Assembly (NCBI GenBank): GCA_963715055.1
Contig: CAVQRB010000018.1
Span: forward strand, 372,001-436,000
Source of the DNA: CAVQRB01 sp963715055
GTDB taxonomy: Bacteria > Pseudomonadota > Alphaproteobacteria > Rhodobacterales > Rhodobacteraceae
Length of the DNA stretch: 64,000 bases
Direction of reading: 5' to 3'
Part shown: one piece after another, positions 8,098-15,847 of the stretch
Layout of the letters: every line of letters starts with the position of its first letter
Numbering within the stretch: position 1 is the first letter of the stretch
Notes under the pieces: model-generated
What the model saw: only the letters and a program-made list of their open reading frames with translations
What the model was told of the DNA's origin: nothing
Database searches by the model: none
Position numbers and translations under genes: made by a program

Positions 8098-8209
8098 AGG
8101 TTCTACCGGCCAGTATGGCCAGAACCAGAATTCATATACGTGCGGTGGTCTTGGGAGCACGTGGGGTGAAGAAGGGTTCTGGCATCATGCCGGAACCCTT
8201 CTTTTTTTT
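8098..8209 (+). ncRNA. Candidate small RNA with three hairpins and its own terminator
   Basis: Between the DUF2853 terminator and the converging EVE gene lies a 112-base unit with no open frame. Hairpin 1 is GGTTCT (8099-8104) with AGAACC (8121-8126), enclosing GGCC/GGCC. Hairpin 2 is ACGTGC (8138-8143) with GCACGT (8157-8162). Hairpin 3 is GAAGGGTTC (8171-8179) with GAACCCTTC (8193-8201), with an inner GGC/GCC pair, then eight T (8202-8209). Upstream, TTGATT (8062-8067) and TATCGG (8086-8091) could serve as promoter boxes 18 bases apart. Because the previous gene already has a terminator, this second one needs its own transcript. It does not look like SRP RNA, 6S, tmRNA or RNase P RNA. Confidence 0.5.
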
Positions 8210-8245
8210 GCGCACACGGCAAGTGCTGGCTTTCGCCTCGTCTGC

Positions 8246-8665
8246 TCAAGGATCTACGCCTGCCATATGGCAGATCTTGTCCCATTCGGCCTTGGTCACG
8301 GGTTGCACGGACAGCCTCGAGTTGCGCACCAGAACCATCTCCTGAAGTTCGGGCGTGGCCTTGATCTCTTCGAGCGTCACCGGCCTTGCCACCCCCTTGA
8401 CCGATCTGATGTCTACGCATTCCCAGCGCGGATCGTCGGTTGTGCTGTCGGGATGCGCCTCCGCCATGACTTCAACGATGCCGACCACAGCCTTTTCGGA
8501 TTGGGAGTGATAGAAGAAACCCCTGTCCCCGATCTTCATGTCGCGCATGAAATTGCGGGCCTGGTAGTTGCGCACCCCGTCCCATTGCTCACCGGCTTCC
8601 CCCTTCGCCACCTGATCCGACCAGCTCCATGTGGCGGGTTCGGATTTGAAAAGCCAGAAAGCCAT
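8246..8665 (-). CDS. EVE domain-containing protein
   Basis: Protein of 139 residues that is a single EVE domain. It begins MAFWLFKSEPATWSW, the typical N-terminus, and contains WDGVRNYQARNFMRDMKIGDRGFFYHS and GIVEVMAEAHPD. EVE domains belong to the PUA-like fold and are thought to read modified bases in DNA or RNA, but the target of this stand-alone form is unknown. The ATG at 8665 overlaps the stop of the YciI gene by one base (TGATG). It is therefore the last gene of a tsaD-gpsA-yciI-EVE operon on the minus strand. Confidence 0.92.
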   Translation of the reverse strand: MAFWLFKSEPATWSWSDQVAKGEAGEQWDGVRNYQARNFMRDMKIGDRGFFYHSQSEKAVVGIVEVMAEAHPDSTTDDPRWECVDIRSVKGVARPVTLEEIKATPELQEMVLVRNSRLSVQPVTKAEWDKICHMAGVDP

Positions 8666-8937
8666 CAGCCGATCACCCGGTTCCAGGGTATGAGATCGAC
8701 CGAGGCAAATAGGCCTGCCTTCCCGTATGGATCGCCCGCGACCCACGCCTGCGCCTCGGTGAGATCGGCGACTTCCAGGATGATCAGCGATCCCGCCATC
8801 TCGCCATTCCCATCGAGGAGGGGCCCTGCCTGCTGCACGGCGGCGCTGGATTTGAGGTAGGCGACGTGGGCCGGACGGTTCTCCAGCCGGATCGGCAGGG
8901 CGCCGGGTTTGTCATGGGCGATCAGCGCAACGAGCAT
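8665..8937 (-). CDS. YciI family protein
   Basis: Small protein of 90 residues. It begins MLVALIAHDKPGAL and carries YciI-family features: RPAHVAYL and the His/Asp region, GEMAGSLIILEVADLTEAQAWVAGDPY and the C-terminal FASVDLIPWNRVIG. YciI proteins have a ferredoxin-like dimeric fold, and their reactions are mostly unknown. It lies two bases after gpsA and overlaps the EVE gene, which supports co-transcription from tsaD downward. Confidence 0.9.
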   Translation of the reverse strand: MLVALIAHDKPGALPIRLENRPAHVAYLKSSAAVQQAGPLLDGNGEMAGSLIILEVADLTEAQAWVAGDPYGKAGLFASVDLIPWNRVIG

Positions 8938-8938
8938 G

Positions 8939-9901
8939 TCATTCTTCCTTGAGTGAACGGGCGAGCAGGGCTTTCATGGCGTCGGACACATCCAACCGCT
9001 TTTCCAGAAGGGCCGCAACCGCCGATGTGATCGGCATGTCCAGCCCTTCTTTATTCGCCATCGCGTCTACGGCCAGCGCGGTTGCCGCGCCCTCCACGGT
9101 GATATCCGGGTCGAAAACCTGTGCCTGCCCCATCGCGAAGCCGAGACGGTAGTTGCGCGATTGCGCGGACGTGCAGGTCAGTACGAGGTCTCCGAACCCG
9201 GAGAGACCGCCCAGCGTTTCCGGCCGCGCCCCCCGGTGCATTGCGAAGCGTTGCATCTCGACGAAGCCCCGCGTCATCAGGGCGGCGCGCGCGCTTTCAC
9301 CCAAGCCGGCGCCCATGGCTGCCCCGGCAGCAATCGCTACCACGTTCTTCAATGCGCCGCCGAGGCTTGCACCGATTACGTCCGTCGTTCGGTAAAGTCG
9401 CAGGCTTGGAGTGGAAAGCGCCGACTGCAATGTGGCGCCGGTGTCGGGATCGTTGCAGGCCAGCACCAGCGCCGTGGGCAGCCCTTTGGCGATGTCATCC
9501 GCGAAACTCGGTCCGGTCAAAAGGCTCGCCGAGGCATCCGGCACGCCCTGTATCAGTGTCTCCACAGGGTCGAGGCCGGTCTCGAGATCGATGCCCTTGC
9601 AACAGGCAACCAAACGCTTGGAGGCCAGGGCGGGTGCGGCGGATTCGAGAAACCCGCGCAGTTTTTGCATTGGAACGGCGATCAATACGACGTCGATCGT
9701 CTGAATATCGGCGAGATCGGAGCTGGCCCGGAGTGATCGAGGAAACGCATGCTCCGGGAGACGCGCCCGGTTCCGGCCCATGCGCCGCATATCTTCTGCG
9801 TGATCGGGCTTGTGCGACCAGAGCAGAACTTCTGTCTTCTGAGCGAGCGCAATGGCCAGCGCCGTTCCGAAAGCACCAGCACCAAGTACGGCGATACTCA
9901 T
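8939..9901 (-). CDS. gpsA: Glycerol-3-phosphate dehydrogenase [NAD(P)+]
   Basis: Cytosolic enzyme of 320 residues that reduces dihydroxyacetone phosphate to sn-glycerol-3-phosphate, the backbone of phospholipids. The Rossmann motif is GAGAFGTALA at residues 7-16. The catalytic region includes CCKGIDLETG, LTGPSFADDIAKGLPTAL, GGALKNVVAIAAGAAMGAG (catalytic Lys) and GLSGFGDLVLTCTSAQSRNYRLG. Length is normal. Its ATG overlaps the tsaD stop by four bases (ATGA), a coupling common in this family of bacteria. Confidence 0.97.
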   Translation of the reverse strand: MSIAVLGAGAFGTALAIALAQKTEVLLWSHKPDHAEDMRRMGRNRARLPEHAFPRSLRASSDLADIQTIDVVLIAVPMQKLRGFLESAAPALASKRLVACCKGIDLETGLDPVETLIQGVPDASASLLTGPSFADDIAKGLPTALVLACNDPDTGATLQSALSTPSLRLYRTTDVIGASLGGALKNVVAIAAGAAMGAGLGESARAALMTRGFVEMQRFAMHRGARPETLGGLSGFGDLVLTCTSAQSRNYRLGFAMGQAQVFDPDITVEGAATALAVDAMANKEGLDMPITSAVAALLEKRLDVSDAMKALLARSLKEE

Positions 9902-11013
9902 GCCTTGGCTCCCTTCTTCCCGCCGCCGAGCATGGCGGGGCTCGATTGGTCCAAAGGCCAGCGCGGTCGGGCAGACAGGGTCATGTCGTCCGGCGCCCGC
10001 GTGGTCATCTGTTCCATCGCGGCGTAGGCGATCATCGCCGCATTATCCGTGCACAAGGCAAGCGGCGGCGCCACGAAGTCCGCGCCCATTTCAGCCGAAA
10101 CGGTCTCTAAAGCGGCACGAATCGACGCGTTGGCCGCAACCCCGCCCGCGACGCAAAACGTCGCCGTTTGTGGTTTTTCCGCAGCGTAGATCGTCAGGGC
10201 GCGCCGGGTCTTCTCCGCCAGCACATCGGTCACGGAGGCCTGAAACGCTGCGCAAATGTCGGCGCGGTCGCTCAGGCGCAGGCCACCTGTCTCCTCGACG
10301 ACCCGGTCGCGCAAGCGCAGAACGGCGGTCTTCAAGCCCGAAAACGACAGATCACAACCGTCGCGGTCAAGCAGTGGCCGGGGCAGCGGAAACCGCGCAG
10401 GATTGCCCGATCGCGCGCAAATCTCCACGGCAGGCCCACCCGGTTGATCGAGCCCGAGCAACCGCGCGATCTTGTCGAAGGCCTCGCCCGGTGCGTCGTC
10501 GATGGTACCGCCCAGACGCTCGAAGCTGTCAGCGGATTTCACCACGAGAAACTGGCAGTGACCGCCGGAAATCAACAGCATCAGGTAAGGATAAGCAGTT
10601 CCATGCGTCAGGCGCGGTGTCAGGGCGTGACCCGCGAGATGATTGATGCCGTAAAGCGGTTTGCCGGTTGCAGCACTTATCCCTTTCGCCAGCATCACGC
10701 CGGAGACCACGCCGCCTATGAGACCGGGCCCGGCCGTGACCGCGAGTGCGTCTACCTCTGCAAGGGGGAGATTTGCCTGCGCCAGCGCTTCCTCAACGCA
10801 GATATCGAGGATTTCAGCATGGGCGCGCGCCGCAATTTCAGGCACGACCCCACCGAAGGCCGCGTGCAGATCGGTCTGGCTCTTCACAACCGAGGACAGG
10901 ATTTCCACGCTTCCATCGGGCGACCTGCGCAGGATGGCGGCAGCGGAATCATCGCAGCTGCTCTCCAACCCCAGAACCGTCAGTGCCTGCGCCACCCATT
11001 CACCCCGTTGCAT
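9898..11013 (-). CDS. tsaD: tRNA N6-adenosine threonylcarbamoyltransferase TsaD
   Basis: Universal tRNA-modifying enzyme (formerly Gcp/YgjD) that helps make t6A37 on tRNAs reading ANN codons. Visible motifs are LGLESSCDDSAAAI (N-terminus), the metal-binding HLAGHALTPRL, LISGGHCQF, DDAPGEAFDKIARLLGL, LSFSGLKTA and GGVAANASIRAAL. ATG at 11013 gives 371 residues; a GTG at 10995 would give 365, closer to some homologues. It is divergent from hemD, with 57 bases between the starts, so both promoters share this short gap. First gene of the tsaD-gpsA-yciI-EVE operon. Confidence 0.97.
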   Translation of the reverse strand: MQRGEWVAQALTVLGLESSCDDSAAAILRRSPDGSVEILSSVVKSQTDLHAAFGGVVPEIAARAHAEILDICVEEALAQANLPLAEVDALAVTAGPGLIGGVVSGVMLAKGISAATGKPLYGINHLAGHALTPRLTHGTAYPYLMLLISGGHCQFLVVKSADSFERLGGTIDDAPGEAFDKIARLLGLDQPGGPAVEICARSGNPARFPLPRPLLDRDGCDLSFSGLKTAVLRLRDRVVEETGGLRLSDRADICAAFQASVTDVLAEKTRRALTIYAAEKPQTATFCVAGGVAANASIRAALETVSAEMGADFVAPPLALCTDNAAMIAYAAMEQMTTRAPDDMTLSARPRWPLDQSSPAMLGGGKKGAKA

Positions 11014-11070
11014 CGTTGTCTGCCCGCAGGTACCACCGACGGGAAGCGCAAACAATCCTGTGGGGTCGAA

Positions 11071-11781
11071 ATGGACAGCACGGCCATTCCGCTGATCATG
11101 ACACGACCCGAAGGCGCCAACGAAGGGTTTCTCGAGATGATCCCGGCGGCAACCCGCGCGGCGCTCGACATCATCATGAGCCCCCTGATCGAAATCGTGG
11201 CCACTGGCGAAAGCCCGACCCTCCTGCCCGGCGCAGGGGCGATCTTCACCTCCGCGAACGGTGTGCGTTTTGGTCCGCCGGGCGTTGGGCGGCCTGCGTT
11301 TTGTGTCGGTCAGTCCACGACGGCGCATGCAATCGCCGCAGGATGGCAGGCGGTTTGCCTCGGGGCGGATTCCGGAGAGCTCGTTGAAGCCCTGATGACA
11401 ACGCGGCCTGAAAGGTCACTTGTTCATCTGGGCGGCGTACATGCCAGGGGGAATGTGGCAGAAAGGCTGAGCGCCAATGGCCTGAAGGTCTCGCGCGTCG
11501 AGGTATATGACCAGAAGCTTTTGCCGCTCACCGAAAAAGCGCAGGCCGCATTGCGGAGCAACAGGCCGGTGATCGTTCCGCTCTTCTCGCCCCGTACCGC
11601 CCGCCAGTTCAGTGATCAGTGCCCTGCGCCCTCCTGTGTTGCGGTTGCGGCCCTCAGTCCCACGATTGCCCGTTCGCTGGCGAAGTTACCCGTTGCGCGA
11701 TTGGAAATCGCTGAGACACCCGACGCGGAGGCGATCTGCAAGAGTGTGGAAAAACTGATCCGCGCCATTAGCTTGGGTTGA
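11071..11781 (+). CDS. hemD: Uroporphyrinogen-III synthase family protein (HemD)
   Basis: Protein of 236 residues. The N-terminus IPLIMTRPEGANEGFL and the motifs FTSANGVRFG, FCVGQSTTAHA and a late VVAALSPTIARSL-type segment fit HemD, which cyclises hydroxymethylbilane to uroporphyrinogen III in haem synthesis. HemD is poorly conserved, so identification rests on these weak motifs and the context: tsaD on one side and the mitofilin-like/HemY pair on the other. This is the usual alphaproteobacterial order. It starts the hemD-mitofilin-hemY run; 31 bases separate it from the next gene. Confidence 0.88.
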   Translation: MDSTAIPLIMTRPEGANEGFLEMIPAATRAALDIIMSPLIEIVATGESPTLLPGAGAIFTSANGVRFGPPGVGRPAFCVGQSTTAHAIAAGWQAVCLGADSGELVEALMTTRPERSLVHLGGVHARGNVAERLSANGLKVSRVEVYDQKLLPLTEKAQAALRSNRPVIVPLFSPRTARQFSDQCPAPSCVAVAALSPTIARSLAKLPVARLEIAETPDAEAICKSVEKLIRAISLG

Positions 11782-11812
11782 GCGACACGGGTCCGGAGAG
11801 TAAGGTTCTTCA

Positions 11813-13252
11813 ATGCCATGTCTTGGCCAAGATTCGAAAAAGGTGGGTGCTTTGGCAAAATCACGCAAATCCGTCAGCAAGGACAAGATCGTTTCGGAGG
11901 CTGCGGATGCGGTTCCCGATATTGCCGCGGAAGCCGATCAAACACCGAAATCCGAGGAAAACTCTGACACGATTGCAAGAGATGCTCAGATAGTGGATGG
12001 CACCGACGCGGCCGACGCCGCTGCCGAAGAGCAGAAGATCGACCCTGAGGACAAACCGCAGACCGCTTCGCCGGATGACATGCAAGGCGAGGTCGAGGTG
12101 TCGCAGGAAGCCCGGGACACTGTTGCCGACGCGGAGGATACCGCGAAAGATGCGGAGAAAGACACCCGAAAGCCGGACGAAGACGTGACCGACAAGGCCG
12201 AAGCCGAGACGGTGACAGCAACGCCGATGGTTCCCGTACCCGCCCCCCGCCCCGAACCGCAACGCAGCATCTTCTGGCCGCTGGTCTTCGGCGGCATTCT
12301 CGCAGGTGCCCTTGGCTTCATCGCTGGCCGCAGTGATGTTCTGGAGGCTTATCTGCCTGCCTCGATGCAGCGCGGCGAGAGCGATCTGGCCGAAATCGAG
12401 GCACTCGTCGCAAGCCAGACCTCGACCCTTGCGGAAACGGCGCAGGCCCAGGCCGCGCGGATTGCGGCCCTTGAAGAAAGACCGGATCCCGCCGATCCCG
12501 GCGCTGCGCTTTCTGCGCTGACAGACAAGCTTGCGACGCTGGAGGCGCAGATCGCGGAGATCGAAGCCCGCCCCGTGCAGGCGGAGACGGGTCAGAGCGA
12601 GACCGCTGCGGCTGACATTGACGCCCTGCGCCAGAGTCTCGCAGCACAGGAGGCGGGTCTCGCTGAACAGCAGGCCGCGTTGGAGGCGCAGAGGGCCGAG
12701 ATCGCGGAACTCTCCGACAGAACGGATGCCGCCGCCGATGCCGCACGCAGCGAAGCCGAAAGCATTCTGGCCCGTGCGGCCCTGACACGGGTCGTATCGG
12801 CCGTCGAAACCGGAGACGCTTTCACGCCTGCCCTTGGCGACCTCGAAGAAATCACTGCCTTGGAGATTCCGGAGGCCTTGCGCCAGGCTGCCGCCGAAGG
12901 CGTGCCGACGCTGAACACACTGCAGGCGGAGTTTCCGGATGCCGCACGCGAAGGCCTCGCTGCGGCGCGCGCGGCGGTTCCCGAGTCCGAGGTGGAAGGT
13001 TTGGGCGGCTTCCTGCGTCGACAACTCGGTGCCCGGTCCCTGACACCGCGCGAAGGTAGCGACCCCGATGCCGTTCTGTCGCGTGCCGAAGCGGCATTGC
13101 GTCAGGGTGATCTGGACGTTGCACTTGAAGAAATGAACGCGCTGCCCGATGCCGCCAAAACGGCGATGCAGGCATGGCTCGACGCTGCAATGGCGCGTCA
13201 GGCGGCCGAAAACGCGGCGAACGCATTGGCCGATAGCCTGCAAAGCAACTGA
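11813..13252 (+). CDS. Mitofilin/HemX-like membrane protein
   Basis: Protein of 479 residues with four regions. They are a long acidic, low-complexity cytoplasmic N-terminus (about 30-135), one membrane helix in FWPLVFGGILAGALGFIAG (about 150-170), a long Ala/Glu-rich coiled coil (about 185-320) and a C-terminal mitofilin-like domain (about 320-479). Alphaproteobacterial homologues of Mic60 help shape inner membranes and are typically encoded beside hemD and hemY, as here. Either ATG 11813 (AAGG seven bases upstream) or TTG 11852 (AGGTGG five bases upstream, protein starting AKSRKSVSK) could be the start. The latter resembles related proteins as I recall them. Confidence 0.85.
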   Translation: MPCLGQDSKKVGALAKSRKSVSKDKIVSEAADAVPDIAAEADQTPKSEENSDTIARDAQIVDGTDAADAAAEEQKIDPEDKPQTASPDDMQGEVEVSQEARDTVADAEDTAKDAEKDTRKPDEDVTDKAEAETVTATPMVPVPAPRPEPQRSIFWPLVFGGILAGALGFIAGRSDVLEAYLPASMQRGESDLAEIEALVASQTSTLAETAQAQAARIAALEERPDPADPGAALSALTDKLATLEAQIAEIEARPVQAETGQSETAAADIDALRQSLAAQEAGLAEQQAALEAQRAEIAELSDRTDAAADAARSEAESILARAALTRVVSAVETGDAFTPALGDLEEITALEIPEALRQAAAEGVPTLNTLQAEFPDAAREGLAAARAAVPESEVEGLGGFLRRQLGARSLTPREGSDPDAVLSRAEAALRQGDLDVALEEMNALPDAAKTAMQAWLDAAMARQAAENAANALADSLQSN

Positions 13253-13263
13253 GGAAGACGAAT

Positions 13264-14733
13264 ATGCTCTGGTCCCTGATAAAGATTGTTCTCTTCGTTG
13301 CCGCAGTGGCGGCTCTGGCGCTTGGGGCCGTAGAGCTCCTTGAAAGCGAAGGCGGCATTCAACTCACCCTCATGGGCAGCGAGTATACCTTCGGACCTCT
13401 GCAATCGGTCATCGGCGTCATCGTGCTGGTGTTTGCGGTCTGGCTTTTCCTCAAGCTGATGTCCTTGCTGATTGCCACGTGGCACTTTCTCAATGGCGAC
13501 GAAACCGCCTTGTCGCGCTATTTCGACCGGAATCGGGAACGGAAGGGCTATGATGCGCTGGCCGAAGGTCTGATGGCGCTTGCCAGTGGCGAGGGCAAAG
13601 TCGCAATGGCCAAGGCGGCCAAGGCCGATAAACTGTTGAACAAGCCGCAATTGACGAACCTGTTGACGGCTCAGGCCGCGGAGATGGCGGGTGACAGACG
13701 CAAGGCGGAAGAAACCTACAAGAAACTTGTCGCAAGCGACGCGACCCGTTTCGTTGGCGTGCGTGGCATCCTGAAGCAGAAGCTCGCCGATGGGGACACG
13801 GATACGGCTCTGAAGTTGGCTGAAAAGGCCTTTGCACTCAAGCCGAAGCACGAAGAGACACAGGACCTGCTGCTCAATCTGCAAGCGCAGAAAGAGGACT
13901 GGGCGGGCGCGCGCGCGACGTTGAGTGCCAAGCTGAAGCACGGCAGCCTGCCGCGAGACGTGCACAAACGCCGCGACGCTGTATTGGCCCTGTCGGAAGC
14001 GCGCGACATTCTGTCGGATGAAAGCTCGATAGAGACGCAGGAAAAGGCCATCGAGGCAAATCGTCTCTCGCCAGATCTTATTCCCGCGGCGGTGATGGCC
14101 GCGCGCAGCTACATCAAGCAAGGCAAACCCAAGCTGGCGACACGGCTTCTGAAGAAAGCCTGGGAGACACAAACTCATCCCGATCTGGCAGCCGCCTTTG
14201 CCGAGATCGAGCCGAATGAAACACCGTCGCAACGGATCAAGCGCTTCACGGTTCTGACCAAGGCCGTTCCCGCCGACCCGGAAACGAAAATGCTTCTTGC
14301 GGAACTCAACATCGCCAACGAAGATTTTCCCGAAGCCCGCCGCGCGCTTGGCGATCTTGCCGAAACGGACCCCACTGCCCGGTCGGTAACGCTGATGGCC
14401 GCCATCGAGCGAGGCGAGGGCGCAGCTGACGCGGTTGTGCGCGGCTGGCTGGCGCGGGCGCTGACCGTGTCGCGCGGGCCGCAATGGATCTGCGACAATT
14501 GCCAGCACATTCATGTCGTCTGGGGGCCGATCTGCGAGAATTGCAACAGCTTCGATACACTCTCCTGGAAGCGGCCACCCATGTCGGAAGTGGCGATGCC
14601 GGGTGGCGCGCAAATGCTGCCTCTGATCGTCGGAGCAGTGGAAGACAAGACCTCGGACTCGGCGGCGGAAGTCGTCGAAGATGTGGAAATCGTCGCCGAG
14701 GACGTACAAACGGAAGTTGCGAAGCCAGCGTGA
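13264..14733 (+). CDS. hemY: HemY-like TPR membrane protein with C-terminal zinc ribbon
   Basis: Inner-membrane protein of 489 residues. Two N-terminal membrane helices (about 1-25 and 45-70, HemY_N domain) are followed by TPR repeats (about 110-390). The C-terminal four-cysteine module is WICDNCQHIHVVWGPICENC (about 407-426). The module resembles the rubredoxin-like ribbon of LapB/YciM. Despite its name this HemY is not protoporphyrinogen oxidase; its exact role is not established. It follows the mitofilin-like gene by 11 bases. The last 50 residues are acidic and probably disordered. Confidence 0.88.
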   Translation: MLWSLIKIVLFVAAVAALALGAVELLESEGGIQLTLMGSEYTFGPLQSVIGVIVLVFAVWLFLKLMSLLIATWHFLNGDETALSRYFDRNRERKGYDALAEGLMALASGEGKVAMAKAAKADKLLNKPQLTNLLTAQAAEMAGDRRKAEETYKKLVASDATRFVGVRGILKQKLADGDTDTALKLAEKAFALKPKHEETQDLLLNLQAQKEDWAGARATLSAKLKHGSLPRDVHKRRDAVLALSEARDILSDESSIETQEKAIEANRLSPDLIPAAVMAARSYIKQGKPKLATRLLKKAWETQTHPDLAAAFAEIEPNETPSQRIKRFTVLTKAVPADPETKMLLAELNIANEDFPEARRALGDLAETDPTARSVTLMAAIERGEGAADAVVRGWLARALTVSRGPQWICDNCQHIHVVWGPICENCNSFDTLSWKRPPMSEVAMPGGAQMLPLIVGAVEDKTSDSAAEVVEDVEIVAEDVQTEVAKPA

Positions 14734-14929
14734 ACCCTGCGAGTGATGAGACCGAAATCAGGTTCGATGCGCGAAAGATATCTGCCTTGCAAGCGGGCGC
14801 GTTCTCTCGTTGAGAGCGGGTAAATTGCCGAGTACCGGGATATTTCGCGGGTTTCTGTTCGACAAATACAGGATCGCGTTGAACCGTTTTTCACCGGGTG
14901 TGCGACAAATGAAAGAGGGGTGAACGATC

Positions 14930-15736
14930 ATGACAGCTGATAGGAACGAACCAGTTGTTCTGGAGGTGTCGGAAGGCATTGCGACCGTGACCCTGAACGC
15001 GCCGAAAACCCTCAATGCCTTGTCCGAGAGTGTTCTGGGCGCACTTCAGGCCGCTCTGGACGGCATTGCGACAAACGCGGAGGTCAAAGCGGTCATTCTC
15101 AGAGGCGAGGGGCCCCACTTCTGTGCCGGGCACAATCTCAAGGAAATGACGGTGCACCGTGCGGATGCGGATGGGGGCAGCGCGTATTTCAACGATCTCT
15201 TCGCCAGGTGTTCGAAGATGATGATGACCATCGTCAACCTGCCTCAACCCGTCATCGCGGAAGTCTCGGGGATCGCAACGGCAGCCGGCTGCCAGCTTGT
15301 CGCGACCTGCGATCTTGCCGTTGCCTCTGATGATGCCCGTTTTGCCACCTCAGGGGTCAACATCGGTCTGTTCTGTTCGACACCTATGGTTGCCCTGACG
15401 CGCAATATCGGACGCAAGCAGGCGATGGAGATGCTTTTGCTTGGTGACTTCATTCCCGCATCCCACGCGCAGGATCTGGGGCTCGTAAACAGGGTCGTCC
15501 CATTGGATGACCTGTCAGTCGCGACCCGCGACATGGCGCGGAGGATCGTTTCCAAATCGCCTGTCGCGATCAAGATCGGCAAGCGGGCCTTCTACGAACA
15601 GGCCGCGATGACGATGGAAGACGCCTATGCTTTTGCTGGACGGACGATGGCGCACAATATGATGGCGCGTGATACGGAAGCGGGGATCGCGGCGTTTATC
15701 GCCAAGAAATCGATGCCTGAATGGCGAGGCGAGTAG
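14930..15736 (+). CDS. Enoyl-CoA hydratase/isomerase (crotonase) family protein
   Basis: Protein of 268 residues with the crotonase fold. The oxyanion-hole motifs are GPHFCAGHNLKEM and SGIATAAGCQLVATCDLAVAS. The substrate-specific C-terminus includes SKSPVAIKIGKRAFYEQ and ends KSMPEWRGE. Glu residues expected for hydration are not obvious around ATSGVNIGLFCSTPM, so the exact reaction (hydratase, isomerase or hydrolase) is open. It stands alone, 196 bases after hemY and converging on the udgX gene. A CTCTC-GTT-GAGAG dyad at 14804-14816 lies in the gap before it. Confidence 0.85.
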   Translation: MTADRNEPVVLEVSEGIATVTLNAPKTLNALSESVLGALQAALDGIATNAEVKAVILRGEGPHFCAGHNLKEMTVHRADADGGSAYFNDLFARCSKMMMTIVNLPQPVIAEVSGIATAAGCQLVATCDLAVASDDARFATSGVNIGLFCSTPMVALTRNIGRKQAMEMLLLGDFIPASHAQDLGLVNRVVPLDDLSVATRDMARRIVSKSPVAIKIGKRAFYEQAAMTMEDAYAFAGRTMAHNMMARDTEAGIAAFIAKKSMPEWRGE

Positions 15737-15847
15737 GCCTGAGACCGATCCCCCACAAGCCATTGTAAAGCGTCCCACATTGGTCCGTGCGCGCTTTATA
15801 GTGAGAGACTGCCATCTGGCGATTTGCATTCGGCAATCAGGCGCGGA

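Noticed and set aside
12318..13358. Other open frames overlapping the mitofilin-like gene
   Set aside because: The Ala/Glu-rich coiled coil leaves several frames open. Only the plus-strand frame at 11813-13252 has a membrane helix, ribosome site and C-terminal domain.
14804..14816. CTCTC-GTT-GAGAG dyad as terminator of hemY
   Set aside because: The stem is short and lacks a T run. It may be an operator or chance, so it is mentioned only under the crotonase gene.
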